Positions 9,709-21,819 of a stretch of DNA of 64,000 nucleotides are shown in pieces. The position numbers were made by a program, and so were the translations under genes. Within the stretch, counting starts at the first letter, position 1. Every line of letters starts with the position of its first letter. The notes beneath the pieces are model-generated. The model saw only the letters and a program-made list of their open reading frames with translations. It made no database searches and had not been told where the DNA came from. This stretch comes from Rhizopus arrhizus (lineage: Eukaryota > Mucoromycota > Mucoromycetes > Mucorales > Rhizopodaceae). The DNA lies in NCBI GenBank assembly GCA_024220505.1, contig JAKZZE010000014.1:682001-746000 (forward strand), in the 5' to 3' direction.

Positions 9709-11942
9709 TTAAGCACGAAGTTTATGGTTGCTTTTGTTTTTTTGTTGTCTATGGTTACTGTTGTTGTGGTTACTGTTACTGTTTTTACTATTGTTTTTTG
9801 ACGATTTCTTTTGCCTGCTTTTACTATTATTGCTACTAGTATTTGTAGTAGTAGAAGTAGAAGATTTTGTGACAGTCTGCTTTTTGGATGCATGCTGAGA
9901 AGAGGGAGAGAAAGAAGGTTGCGCCACTTTGATGATTTCAGCCAGTGTCTTCTTCTTTTCTTCTTCCTCATGTCTTTTCACAGTAGACCATCGTCTTGGA
10001 CTTGAAGGGATCATGACTTCGTCCAAAGGCTGCATCCCGTTTTGTATATGATTTGAAATAGATGGCCACTCAGTACCGCTTGACCGTCGACGCGATTTTC
10101 TGTCTTGCTGCTGCTGTTCAAATGGTTTCCGTCTAAAGTAGTTACCCTTTTTCCTCGGCTTTGGATGCTCATCATTTTCTTCTTGCTGTTTTGGTTTCTT
10201 TTGATACCTAGCAAATAGACTATCAATCGATCGATGTTGGTTCGTACTGATATTTAGCATAGACAGTAAAGTAGAAGGAACAGGTGACAGTGGATGACTT
10301 CCATGCCTTGTATTTCGACCTTGAATAATGGTATCCAAGACTTGTGAGGAACTGAAACGAGGATGAAATGTGAATGTAGGGTGAGCTATAGGAGGGTTGT
10401 GGGGGACGGGATGTTCCTGTGGGGAATAATACTGATAGATGCCATCTACCATACTTTTTCTACGGTCATAAGGATGTGCTGTGTCCTCAGTTTTACTGTT
10501 TATTGAGGTAGGTAGTGTCAGTGAAAAGAAATTGTTCACGGGTATGTCTGCGCTATAATCAGTATATGGCTTGTAAATTGAAAATATTGTTTCCAGATCT
10601 GCTTGGTCCAATAATAAATCCAGACATCGTTGAAACTCGCATCTCAAGCCTAAAACAGAGCTAACGTCTGCCGAATTACCCAAATTTCTCGAGGGATTGA
10701 ACGGTTCCTCAACACACAAGCTTGTCTTGTTTCTCCCCGTGTCCCAGCCTTTCTCTTTCTTTGTTAAATATTTTCCTTGTCGAACAGAGACAACTTGATC
10801 GTCATAATCAAACTCTAGTGAAAATCGGCGAAAGAATGCATACAACAGTCCACCAAGGCTTTCCTTATTTTTTAAACCAAATCCTTCCCACTTTTTGACA
10901 TCGTCACAAAAATAGTATTCATCTACCGCTTCGTTATCTGCTTCGTGAAGTACTGGTAAAATAGGCGGTTCACGTTGTTGTAAGAAATTGATAATCATAC
11001 ACGTCCACGTATAAGACGAGAGCGTTCCGCCATTAGCTATAGCACGTAATTTTTTAGTACATAGCAAACATGAATCGGTTCAGCACTTTTTTATTATATC
11101 TACCTGCATCATTCAGCAATCTTTGTTTGGTCCAATGCTTCACGATCATAATCAGCGGTCTCACGCGAGGATCAAGAGAAACGTAAACTTTAATCATCTT
11201 TGTGTTTTCTAGTGCTACTGTATTATTCACGTTGATGTCGCACGATAATTGCCTATAATCATAAACCGTCAAGACACTCGTCCTTTTTTTTTTTTTTTTT
11301 TCTTTTTTTAGCTTACATTTCTGGATCAAATAAACGAACAATTGGAACTTTCGCACGTGGCACACACACAATATGCTGCATCCCACCTAAATAATGTATG
11401 AATATCAACTTTTTTGCTGGTCCTTCCTCTCTCTCTCTCCCTTTTCCTTACATCTACGAAATAACTTTGCTAGCACTTTAACGTTCCGTAATCCGTTCCA
11501 TGGTGTAGTTATACATAAATCTATATCAGAGGATGTTGTACCTAAATTATTTACAGAAGACCTATAAATATATTAATTTATCAAAAAGTGCGTGGTGCCA
11601 AGGAATAATACCCAAACACATTTGGCTTTATATCGTGATCTGGCCATTCGCTATTTAATAGCTTTTCCATCTTTTTCACAAATTTTGTTCTTTTCTCGTA
11701 ACTTTCTTTACTTGGTAATAATTTCTAATAAGAGGGTCAGTCTTGAGCTATCTCAAATGATTTCATGTGTTACTAACCTGATAGAGTTGAATTATATCTA
11801 TCGAAAGATTATCTTCTTGTTGTTTGTCGAGACAATATGGAATAAAAGAGTTATTAGACTCATCGGGTGCAGGGCAGTGGTTCATCGGTTGATTAGACGG
11901 TTGACTGTCTACCGATATTTCGTTAACTATGGATGCCTGCAT
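9709..11942 (-). CDS. Cid1-type non-canonical poly(A)/poly(U) polymerase
   Basis: Six exons (11942-11778, 11724-11612, 11561-11452, 11386-11317, 11252-11104, 11036-9709) close in phase to 644 residues. The nucleotidyltransferase signature is intact: VFGSS about residues 91-95, SSDIDL with Asp105 and Asp107, and the third carboxylate at Asp158 in LSCDIN. A PAP-associated domain follows (GGTLSSYTW, LGGLLYAFFRRFS, LCVEEPFNPSRN). Such enzymes add A or U tails to RNA 3' ends and act in RNA surveillance or decay in nucleus or cytoplasm. The last 250 residues are low-complexity, rich in Ser, Asn, Lys and Gln (clusters of QQQQ, KKK, SNSN), like the tails of several Cid1 paralogues. I cannot tell whether it prefers ATP or UTP. 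The ATG at 11942 is the first in frame that precedes good coding sequence. Confidence 0.85.
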
Positions 11943-12496
11943 CCTCTTCTTGTATCCTTTTAGTTGTGTGTTTTCTCTCAACAAATGGGTGCTGTTGTAA
12001 AAGAAGAAAAAAAAAAACCTAAAAAATAAAGTGTAAAACTTTTTGTGCACAACAAGAGTCACACAGGGTAAATTTTGCTTACGCCCCTTTGGGCTTTCGC
12101 TGCCTATAAAAAGGACGGTCCAGCGAGACTTTTTTTTTTTTTTTTTGCTTCTAAATTACTGATTTTAGCAAGTATCTCATTGCAACTCAAGTATACCAAA
12201 TAGTAAATTGAGTGCATGGATATATAAGAAAGGTTTCACCAAGAGTATATAATAAAATTATATTGTGTATTCTACATAAATAAATCAAATTTAAAAAGAA
12301 AGTGTGGGAGAGAAGAGAAAGGAAAGAAATACAAAAAAATTGGCATAAAACATAAAAAGTAAATACATGATTACAATAAAAAGAAAAAAGATAGAGTTGG
12401 CAAGTATATAAAAAAAAAAGGGAAGAAACATAGAAGCATAGTTGTATATGTGTATGTGTGAAAGGTATGGATATGCATGTAGATATCAGTGTTGCA
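11943..12496. other. Intergenic stretch with 3' end of the bHLH gene and T-runs
   Basis: About 550 bp holding the upstream region of the Cid1-type gene and the downstream region of the bHLH gene. A run of about 20 T lies at 12128-12147, and a TATAAAAAGG string lies at 12105-12114 on the plus strand. No gene was seen. Confidence 0.4.
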
Positions 12497-14093
12497 TTAT
12501 AAGTCCTTCTCAGCATGAGGAGAGTCTAATTGCATCTGATCACCTTCTTCTTCATCATCCTCTTGTCGAGGGCAGCCGCCAGTCAATTTTTGTATGATTT
12601 CATCCTTTTCTGATAATTTATCTTTTAAAGAAGCGATATACTCATAAGCATACTGAAGCAGCAAGACCTTTGAAAGAGGTTTCATCGCATCCGAGGGACT
12701 TCCTTCATCATCCTCAGTTGACTTATCACCCTCGAGCTCCTGTGCTTGAATCACTTGTGACATCAGTGACTTTTGACGTTTGACATAGCCATCTTCAACC
12801 TCACGGCGTAGTTTATCAAACCACTCCTTTAGTGAATCACGTCGCTTTTGTTCTGCAGCCTTATGTGCCGTTCTTCGAACTTCCAGTCCACTCTTGACTT
12901 GAGAGGTAAATGCGATGCCGAGAGCTGCTCCTTTACCTTCCATCAGGTTTTGGTAATTGGATCGAGTGGCCAATATTCTCTCGGCATCTTCTACAGTAGC
13001 AACTTGAGCCTGATGAAATGGAAGTGTCTGGGTGCCTGGGCGTAAGGTGGGACTGATCAAGAGAGGCTTTAAAGCACGAGGAGATGCTATCGCTTTAGGG
13101 TCAGTTGATTCTCGACGTTGCTTCTTTTTAATCGATATCGTTTCTTTCTTGATGGACCCTCTTTGCTTTCTTTGTGATGTTATAGCTGAAGGGCTACTGT
13201 AGGAAGGCTTGGGTGGTTTAGACGATGGGTGCTTTGTAGAATTTGAATGACGAGAGGAAAGTTTCATTAGAGAAGCAGGTGTAGCAGGCTCCATATATAG
13301 AGATGACATGCCTATTGAATCAGGGCTGCTGGTTGAGTGTATCTGTATATTCTGACACTGCTGATTACCTATAAAAATAGTGTGTTAATAGATAGATGAA
13401 AAGTATTGATCTATTTCTTACTGCTACTTGGTAAAGAAGAGGAATCAGAAGAGACAACACTAGATTGGTGTGATTGCTGCTGTTGAGTTTTTTGAAGTTC
13501 AGATAATTTTTGGGTGATTAGAAGCTTTTCTTGCTCCAATTGTTCATATTGATCACGTATTTGATTCACAGACATAAAACGATCCTGCTGTTGTGGACGA
13601 TCTGTTTGAGGAAGTATAGCAGGAGAAGATAAAGGAGAGAAATCCAAGTCATTACTAAAATTCATGGATTGATTCTTGCTGTTATGATTCTGCTGCATTT
13701 GGTAATCAAAAGAAGGGGTCATGGCTGGAGAAATGAGGGGAGTCAAGATATCCTATGATTCATATATATGTCTTAAAGTTTTAGTGGGAAAAGGCACATA
13801 CTAATTGATACCTCTTGTGGATAACAGTCTGGTTGTGAAGTTGTCCTGTAGTGAGGAGATTGATTTGTCAAATGGTTCTTTTGATAATCAAGGAATGATG
13901 AATCTACATGAGGAGAAGATGTATTGGATTGGAATAAGAGATTAATATCTTGTTGAAATTGGTCATAGTTATTACTATTGTGAGTAATAATTGACTGTTG
14001 TCTTTGATTGTATTGTTGGTTATTATTAGATAAAGTTCTCAGCATGTCCATGTCACTCATGGTATCCACAAGCTGAAAATTAGATAAATCCAT
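12497..14093 (-). CDS. bHLH transcription factor
   Basis: Three exons (14093-13812, 13752-13422, 13368-12497) join to 494 residues. The first 200 residues are rich in Asn, Gln and Ser (NNNQQYNQRQQ and similar), with a short heptad-like stretch (IRDQYEQLEQEKLLITQKL). A basic/Lys-rich linker follows. The bHLH domain comprises a basic region at about 369-381 (RRTAHKAAEQKRR), helix 1 (LKEWFDKLRREV), an unusually long loop of about 40 residues and helix 2 at about 434-453 (LSKVLLLQYAYEYIASLKDKL). H-x3-E-x2-R-R in the basic region is the E-box-reading pattern. An acidic tail (EDDEEEGD) ends the protein. It most likely binds CANNTG sites as a dimer in the nucleus. Its target genes cannot be told from sequence. 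Confidence 0.85.
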
Positions 14094-15725
14094 TGCTCTC
14101 TTTCTTTATGAATTATAAATAAAAAAAAAAGGGAGTAGTGGAAAATATGAAGAAAAAGTGAAATAAAAAAAAATGCGTTGCCAAATAATAATAAATGTAA
14201 AGTTGGATAAAGACTTCATAATCAAATCACTGGCCTTTTTCATGCAACGTGGGCAAGTTGTTCAACAATAAGCGGTGGATGATGGTAACACGGGGATGTA
14301 AAGGGCGTGCGCAACAGTCACACACAGTCAATGAAGTGGCTTCTTGGTTGCTTGAATGTCAAATCTGTGTATTTCATTGGATAATTTAAAAATTCAGCTC
14401 TACCAAATGGGAACCTGAAGCATGGCTCCGATCACTCTTTGCCCCCTCCCCTTTCTTTTTCAGTTTAACCTAGTTGGCACACATAAAATTTTATTAAAGA
14501 AAACAAAGAGTAATAGTTTAATATTTTTGAAGATAAAAGATAAATTTATAAAGCATATTAACATTCTATTTATTATGACATGAAAAGAATAAAAGTTGTA
14601 AGAAAGAAACAAATCTTTTATGTCGATCAAAAATTAAATTAGAAAACATGTAAGAAATGTAGAATAAAGGATATATCTTTAGCTTCTTTACATACCCAGG
14701 AGCCCTCTTCATTTCTATAATCTATCTTATCTGACATTGTAATATGCAAGGGATCTTTTTTTATTTCCATTAATAAACATCAAATAGTAAAAGTACTATT
14801 GACGTATTTCTTTTTTACTGCTTTTTATTTCATTGACTTGGATGAGAAAATAAAAAGTGATAATCCACTCTATTTTTTTTTATTTATAATCCAAGTCATT
14901 TTACGTGTCAACCTTTTTTTTAGTTCAACTTGTGCTTTTTCACAGGATTTCAGTTGTATTTAAATAAAATATGGTGCAACCCTTGAAATGCAAAATATAA
15001 AAATATATTAAAAAAAATAAAATAAAATGTGCCACATCGAGTTACCATAGCAACGGTCAAAAGAGCATTTCTTCGGAGATACAAAATAATTACAGGGACA
15101 CAAAATGCGTTCCTTTAAACGAAAGCAGTCGTTCTCTCTTTTTAACGTCTCCGCTTCTAAACAAGTCAATGAAATTTTTTTCACGTCTTGTTGTCAAAGA
15201 AGTTCAAAACCGACAGTACGACAAGGAATTTATAAGAAAGATTGAGAAAAAGGATACAAACAAACTAAAAAAGAATAAATGTGTTTATAAAAAAAAGATT
15301 AAAGTTTTTTTTTTGTTAAAATTGTTATTTATCCTAATTGGGTGTTGGTGTACTACTTTAATGCACAGAACAAATAAAAACAAAAAAAGGTTTCCCTTCT
15401 CCTTTTAATTGCGTTTCTTTAAAATTTCCCTGTCTTTTCAACAAGTCCCATTTTTTTTTTTTTTCTCAGAAAGAAAAGTTTTTTAACAACATTTTTTCCA
15501 TCATCTTCTCTTTTCTTTCTTGTTCTTTAAAACATATATCAAATGCAATCCACTTGTAATTACAAACAATCATATATCAACTCATCATCTTATATTTGCA
15601 GGTAAAATAAAAAAAACTTGATTTGTTATCTTTTTCTAATATTCAACAACAGTTCAAACGATCTAAATAAATCAATAAAAAAGATACAACTAGTGAAAAC
15701 GACAAAGAAAATCAAGAAAAAAAAT
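14094..15725. other. Divergent intergenic region between bHLH gene and 15726 gene
   Basis: About 1.6 kb that must hold promoters for both flanking genes. It contains many A/T runs and a CT-rich leader just before 15726. A 79-codon Lys-rich ORF at 15169-15408 has no recognisable domain and is more likely chance or leader sequence. No RNA gene or repeat unit was recognised. Confidence 0.4.
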
Positions 15726-16364
15726 ATGCCTAAAAAGATCATTTTGGGTGGACCACCAACATGTGAGAAAATGACTGTTGAGGAACTAAAGGCACTTAGT
15801 AGACAAGTCAAACTTCCCAAAGAAGACGAGATTATCTCTCTTAGTCGTAACTTGAGACATAATTTGACAAAGGCAAAGTTCAGGATGATGGACAGTTTAA
15901 GAAAATCAAATGTGACGCAAGATGTTCAAATTTATGAATGCCTTAACAAATCTTGTCCTTCTACTCCTTCACTATCAGAACCAGATGAATATGAAGAATA
16001 TGGTACTGACGACTGTAGCAGTGTCAGTAGTACATCATCCTCTTTACCTTTAATGACTCATCAGTCTGGTTCTTCTGGATCACAAAAAAATGAGACTTCT
16101 TCAACTATTACTATGGCTAATACATTGACTGATATTGCCAACATTTACTCTTCTTTACTATATACCCCTTTATATAATTCTATATTTGATATGAATTTGT
16201 TATTACAATCTGCTTTAAATACTGCTCCTGATACAACAAGTAATGAAGCAACTGAAGATCAAATAAATTCTTGGTTACAACGTGGTGGTGGTGGAACAAT
16301 TAGTCCAATTGCTTCATTGGCAACCGATCAAGAGTTAGCTGATTTACTTGATTTTGATTCATAA
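15726..16364 (+). CDS. Unknown protein, acidic C-terminus
   Basis: A single-exon frame of 212 residues starts at ATG 15726 (MPKKIILGG), preferred over an in-frame upstream ATG because the extra 36 codons are only AT-rich leader. A conserved-looking N-terminal block (EKMTVEELKALSRQVKLPKE, then SRNLRHNLTKAKFRMMDSL) is probably helical. A Ser-rich, acidic middle and a C-terminal short acidic/hydrophobic block follow (DQELADLLDFDS). The last part looks like a short activation- or docking-type peptide, but this is inference. No membrane segment or known domain was recognised. The gene lies 165 bp upstream of, and on the same strand as, the membrane-protein gene at 16530. Confidence 0.65.
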   Translation: MPKKIILGGPPTCEKMTVEELKALSRQVKLPKEDEIISLSRNLRHNLTKAKFRMMDSLRKSNVTQDVQIYECLNKSCPSTPSLSEPDEYEEYGTDDCSSVSSTSSSLPLMTHQSGSSGSQKNETSSTITMANTLTDIANIYSSLLYTPLYNSIFDMNLLLQSALNTAPDTTSNEATEDQINSWLQRGGGGTISPIASLATDQELADLLDFDS

Positions 16365-16529
16365 TCTATCCACTTTCTTTTGCTTCTCTCATTGTGTCAC
16401 ACTATTTTTGCTGTCGGCAAATGAAATTGAAATAAAACAATTTTTTTTTTAATAATTTCTGCAAAACTTTTTTCCCTTTTTTTTTTTTTTTTTTCCTTTT
16501 TCTTATTCTTTTGATATCAAATATAAACA

Positions 16530-17508
16530 ATGCGAACTATTCGGGGATTACAAATAACATCCCTTGTAGTATTGTCACCTGTTCTTATTTGTTTAATTGC
16601 GCTTGCTTCAATTATATTTGTACCCATTTATTCATATATCCTAAGTTGGTGTCAACCTGCTCTACCGGAATTGAACGTTTTTCATTCAAGCCTTTCATCT
16701 ATTATAACTTGGTTATTGACTCTGTTGATTATTTATTGTACTGCAATAAAGGTAAATATAAGTTGGTTTTTGATTTTAAGGATTACCTTTAGGATTAACT
16801 CGTTTATAGATTAACTTTAGTTCAACTGTTGCTTCGGATTTAATATCACCACCGGAATCAATGCCTGACCCATTTGAAACTGAGGAAAATAGGATTCGAA
16901 AGAAACAAACCAAGAAACGGAAGATAAAGAAGAATAAACAACAACCGGTAAAGACGAAAAAGAAAGATGGATTACAAGTCAACAAGCAAGGAAACAATAT
17001 AAAAAAAGAATCTAAAGAACAAGACAATAAAATACCAGAACAAGTCAAAAGAATAGTTGAAGAAGAAGAAGAAGAGGACCAGTGGATAAATGTCCAAAAG
17101 AAGAAAAATCAATATTTTGTAACACCAGAAAAGAAATTGACGATCAATAAAGATAACAGTCATCATCTCATAATCTCACCCGATACAACTCCCCATCAAA
17201 GTGAAGATGAGACGAGTAACATAAGAAGGAAAGGTTGGTATTCACCATTTTCAACTGGCTTAGATTTGGATATTTTACCCAAGTTTACGATGGATCCTTT
17301 ATGCCAATACAAAATTAATTTTACTCCTCCTTCATCCCCACTGATACCCAACTTACTCGAAAAAAACCAGCATCAACAACCTTCATCTCCAAAGCAATCT
17401 AGAATTGAATTACTAGAAAATCATCCTTTTATATCCACAACTCATTCTCATCATCATCACAACACTTTGGGTCCTATTGGTGAAAAGTCCAAATATTCAC
17501 TAAAATAA
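16530..17508 (+). CDS. Unknown membrane protein with Lys-rich cytosolic domain
   Basis: Two exons (16530-16751 and 16810-17508) join in phase 0 to 306 residues. The first exon encodes two hydrophobic segments: about residues 9-36 (VVLSPVLICLIALASIIFV) and about residues 56-72 (IITWLLTLLIIYC). The remainder is hydrophilic: a strongly basic block (KKQTKKRKIKKNKQQ), an acidic patch (EEEEEEDQW) and Ser/Pro segments with a His run near the end (HSHHHH). The tail is most likely cytosolic. No family was recognised. The acceptor at 16809 was chosen over the stronger-looking TTTAG at 16820 because only it keeps the frame. Confidence 0.65.
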
Positions 17509-19653
17509 ATAGTCCCTCCTCTTCCTTCCCTTCCCTCCCCCCCCTCCTCCTCCTCCTCTTTTCATACATAATTAGTATAACATGGGTCTTTTTTTTTGTG
17601 TGTGTGTGTGTGTGTGTGAAAATCTGATGTCGATTCCCTGTAAAAAGGATGCTCAGCTTACTTTATAAAAGAACGAAAATGATATTCATTACTGTCATCA
17701 AACAATTAATTTCGACTTGTTTACAAACCTCAATTCCCCTCCTATCATTCAAGCTGCTATTCTTCCAATTTTAGAAACCAGTGTGTGAATATGCATTGTG
17801 TTCATACTCATTCTGTCTTTCCCTGATTGTCTCAAAGCTCTTTTTAAATCATTTTAACTGTAAACACGTTCTTTCTTATTACTTGCTCCTTTCATGTCTT
17901 TCTAGCTTCACTGAACTCTGTTTTCATCTTACAAAGTCAATGCTTAATTATCTTTCTGACTTGCTAAAAATTTCACATGCTTCATTTAGATTTATGCCTT
18001 TTTATTACTTTTAATTAATGCTGAGTTATTCAGTCATACATTGCCTATAGCAAAACACTATCTCATGTAAACCATCAGTCATATTGGGATCTTTGATATA
18101 TAACAAATACCCTTCTTTCACCTTTTTGCTCATCCCTTTTTTTTTTTTTCGTGGGCTTACAATAACGGACAAAAGTGCTTGTGGTTTATCAACAACGAAA
18201 AAGAGGGTAAACTCAATATTCTTTATAAAGCAAACATAATCACATGGTTCACAGTCTCTCCTCTTTTAATAAATTCTTCTTTTTCAGACCTATCAACTGT
18301 CGTATTCAAACGGTAATCGCTCCCCGATTTACTGGTTTTTTTTTTTTTTTTTTTTAAAAATTGATTCATAAGCCTTGCCAATCTGTTTTTTGTGCAAATT
18401 CAGACTGTCATACAGCAAAATTTATGATTACTTAACTCTCTTTCTGAAACCATCCTTCATGAAGAAAAAGAGCATTTAAAGGTCTCATTATCTTGGTGAA
18501 TTATCTGTCCTTTTGAGTAAAATAAGCATGTTTGTTACAAAATTAAGGTCCTTTTAGAATGATTGAAGTCGGATGTTGAGATCATAGACTCTTTAAGGCT
18601 ATTGAGTCAACTTGTATCATTAAAACATTTTTAAAAGGATGTCACTGTTATCAAGTCATTAAAGCGTTTTATTAAATCGTAAGGATTAGTAGTCCGAATC
18701 TATATTTTATATTCCATCTTCAAGCTGTTTTGTTAAAAAGAAAGGTTTATTCCCACATCATCTTATTCTAACAATTGAACCTTCAAAGCTATCCATCATC
18801 CAGCAACAAGTTGTATGCAATCACTACCATTGAAAAGACCATCAGCAGAGAAGGATGGAGTCCATAAGGTTATTTGATATATTAAGTTATTTGAATTAAG
18901 ACTATCTTTGATTATGATTGACACATTAGAAAATAGATTAGAATTTATATCAATTAAAACCTTGTGTGCTTGATGTTGATTTATTTCAATTATTATATTA
19001 GAAATTGATGCTTGAACAAGTATATATACTGGACGAGTACCGTATCATAAATCATTTTGGCACTTTGAGGAAAAGGCTAAAGTAAGTCAATAAAATCCAA
19101 TACAGACATGCTCTTGTGCTGACAGCAGTAACCATTGAATAAAAAAAAAAAAAAAAAAAAAAGAGACAGTGAACCTATTCTATTGATTTGATTGGTCAAT
19201 AAACGTTAATGAGTTATCCAGTATAAGGAGCTCTATTCAACATGAACAATAGAGACGATTACTCACAAATTCCCATAGAATATATTAAAGTATTTGAAAA
19301 TAGCAATGTGGTATTTACTGACTCTTCAAACTACATCACTTTAGTGTTTGTTTAGATCTAAACTTTTTTATATTCTTTAATCTATTTTATTTGTATATTG
19401 CATTAGATAAATCAATGATATGTACATTATCATTCAATACAATCATAATTTAGGTGGATCGTTTCTTTTCTTTTTCCTTTTTTCACCAGAAAAACAGACT
19501 TGTCAAGTAGGGATACTTTCAATGCATGATAGATATTTAATCTCAGCGAAGACTCACATCTTTATAGCAGTCACTTTATGAGCCCAAAAAAAAGCCCATC
19601 AAAACTTTATCCATCTTTTTTTTTTTTTTTTTTTTTTTATTAGATATCAAAAT
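17509..19653. other. Long intergenic region upstream of ADE2
   Basis: About 2.1 kb without a supported gene. It holds C/T-rich sequence, a (GT)n run at 17598-17618 and poly-T or poly-A runs near 18331-18354, 19141-19162 and 19617-19638; the last is just upstream of the ADE2 start. A 77-codon ORF at 17781-18014 has no coding character. Confidence 0.45.
17598..17618. repeat. (GT)n microsatellite
   Basis: An uninterrupted GT dinucleotide run of about 21 bp directly after a T run, in the 3' region of the membrane-protein gene. Confidence 0.9.
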
Positions 19654-21481
19654 ATGAATAGACAAAAAGTGGGAATTCTTGGTGGTAAAAATCAATAGAA
19701 ATTTGACAGTGAAAAAGATATTAAAGGATTCAACTTAGGTGGCCAGTTGGGTCGTATGATCGTTGAAGCAGCCTCTCGATTAAATCTCCAAGTCACTATC
19801 CTTGACTCGCCAACAGATGCACCTGCCAAACAAATCGAATCAACTCAACCTCACATTCACGGTGCGTTCAATGATGCTCAAAAGATCAGAGAGCTTGCCT
19901 CACAGGTGGATGTCCTTACTGTCGAGATTGAACATGTGGATGCTGATGTGCTGGCTGAGATCGAAAGTGAAGGCAAAGTGCATGTTTGTCCATCTGCTTT
20001 CACTGTCAAGACGATCCAAGACAAGTACAACCAAAAGAAGCATCTTGAATCGCATGGAATTCCCGTGGCTCAATATGTCGAAACACCCGATGCTCTGGCC
20101 GTCAAGGAAGCAGGTAAAAAGTTTGGATATCCACTGATGCTCAAGTCAAAGACAATGGCCTATGATGGAAAGGGTAATTATGTCGTCAAGGGTGAATCAG
20201 ATATTGAGGCTGCTGTCAGTGCATTATCCAAAACTCCTCTTTATGCTGAAAAATGGGCCCCGTTTGTAAAGGAATTGGCTGTCATGGTCGTTCGTCGTGC
20301 AAATGGTGAAGTTCGTTCGTACCCTGTCGTGGAGACGATTCACAAGAACAGCATCTGTCATCTTGTCATCGCTCCTGCTCAAATCAGCGGAGACGTAGCC
20401 AAAAAGGCTCAGCTGATTGCTGAAGATGCCATCAAGTCTTTTCCTGGTGCAGGCATCTTTGGTGTTGAAATGTTCTTGTTAGAAACCGGTGATATCCTCT
20501 TGAACGAGATCGCACCTCGTCCTCACAACTCTGGTCACTACACCATCGAGGCTTGTGAAACATCCCAATTTGAAAACCACATGCGTGCCATCTTGGATAT
20601 GCCTTTGGGATCGACGGCTATGAAAGTGCCTGCGTCCATCATGGTCAACATCCTGGGATCCAACTCAGACATGGAGGATTGCTACAAGCCATGTCACGCT
20701 GCTTTGCTGGCTGATGGTGCTACGATTCACTTGTATGGTAAAAAGGAATGCAGAGCAGGCCGCAAAATGGGTCACATCACTCTTGTGGGTGAATCCATGA
20801 TGCAAGTCCAAGCCAACCTGAAGCCTATCCTCCAAGCGATCGAGCCAGACGTTGAGCGTTCACTGACCTTGAGACCTTTGGTGGGCATGATCATGGGATC
20901 TGACTCTGACCTGCCTGTGATGAAGGTCGGTGCTCAAATCCTCAAGGACTTTGGTATTCCCTTTGAGCTTTCTATCGTCTCTGCTCACCGTACACCACTG
21001 CGTATGGTTGAATACGCTAAATCAGCTGCTGAGCGTGGTTTGATGGCTATTATCGCTGGTGCTGGTGGCGCTGCTCATTTGCCTGGTATGGTTGCTGCCA
21101 TGACATCTTTGCCTGTCATCGGTGTGCCGGTCAAGGGTAGCTCCCTTGATGGCGTTGATTCACTCTATAGTATTGTGCAAATGCCTGTAAGTCAAACGGT
21201 TGTGATGTGATCTTTTTAAACTAATGCCTTATCTGTAGCGTGGTATCCCTGTCGCGACAGTTGCTATCAACAACAGTACCAACGCAGCATTACTTGCCAT
21301 CCGTATTTTAGGTGCATCCATTCCCTCAATCCGATCAAAGATGGATGAGTATTTAAAGAAGATGGAAAATGAAGTGATGCACAAGGTTGATAAGCTTGAT
21401 CACGTTGTAAGTTGTGCCATTAGAAAATATCGAAATACATTGCTAAAATTTACTTTGTTTTAGGGTTGGGATGCCTATTAA
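19654..21481 (+). CDS. ADE2: Phosphoribosylaminoimidazole carboxylase (AIR carboxylase)
   Basis: Four exons (19654-19684, 19739-21186, 21239-21406, 21464-21481) close in phase to 554 residues, the usual length of fungal Ade2. The N-terminal PurK-like part has the nucleotide loop GILGGGQLGRM, built across the first intron, and an ATP-grasp domain ([28 protein letters not shown]). The C-terminal PurE-like part begins at about residue 395 with [14 protein letters not shown]. It carries VSAHRTP and [15 protein letters not shown], which bind the carboxy-aminoimidazole product. The enzyme turns AIR into CAIR in purine synthesis, in the cytosol; loss classically gives red colonies in yeasts. Codon use is visibly more G/C-rich than in neighbouring genes, as expected for a well expressed gene. 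The first and last coding exons are only 31 and 18 nt. Confidence 0.95.
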
Positions 21482-21819
21482 AGCATGCTGATTGACTTCT
21501 TTTTATATATATTTATAATAAACCCCTTTATTTGTAGATTTGCTTTGATATATTGTGTTCAATACCATTGTGTATCAGTTGTTTTACTCTTGTTAATCAG
21601 CAAACTTTCATTGTACATCGATCAATATCATTTTTTATGACTATTTTTATTTTTTTAAAGATTATACAAAGATGAAAATATTACAAAACAGTAAGAGGCA
21701 TGTAAAGGGGATTTTTTTTTAAATAGTGTCAAAAGGGATTCGTAAGTGTGATGATAAATAATGAGGAGAAAGAAATGTGTAGTTTTTTTTTTTGTAAGTA
21801 TTTACATAAGAGGTATTTC
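21482..21819. other. Convergent 3' intergenic stretch
   Basis: About 340 bp between the 3' ends of ADE2 and the tandem-repeat gene. It contains an AATAAA-like signal (TATAATAAACC near 21515) and T runs. No gene was seen. Confidence 0.4.

Noticed and set aside
12105..12114. TATAAAAAGG string that looks like a TATA box on the plus strand
   Set aside because: No plus-strand gene begins within 3 kb downstream; such strings are frequent in this AT-rich DNA.
15169..15408. 79-codon Lys-rich ORF with a hydrophobic end on the plus strand
   Set aside because: Composition follows the local A/T richness, there is no domain, and it lies in the leader region of the 15726 gene.
19802..20137. 111-codon ORF inside ADE2 in another frame
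   Set aside because: Lies wholly within the conserved ATP-grasp coding region.
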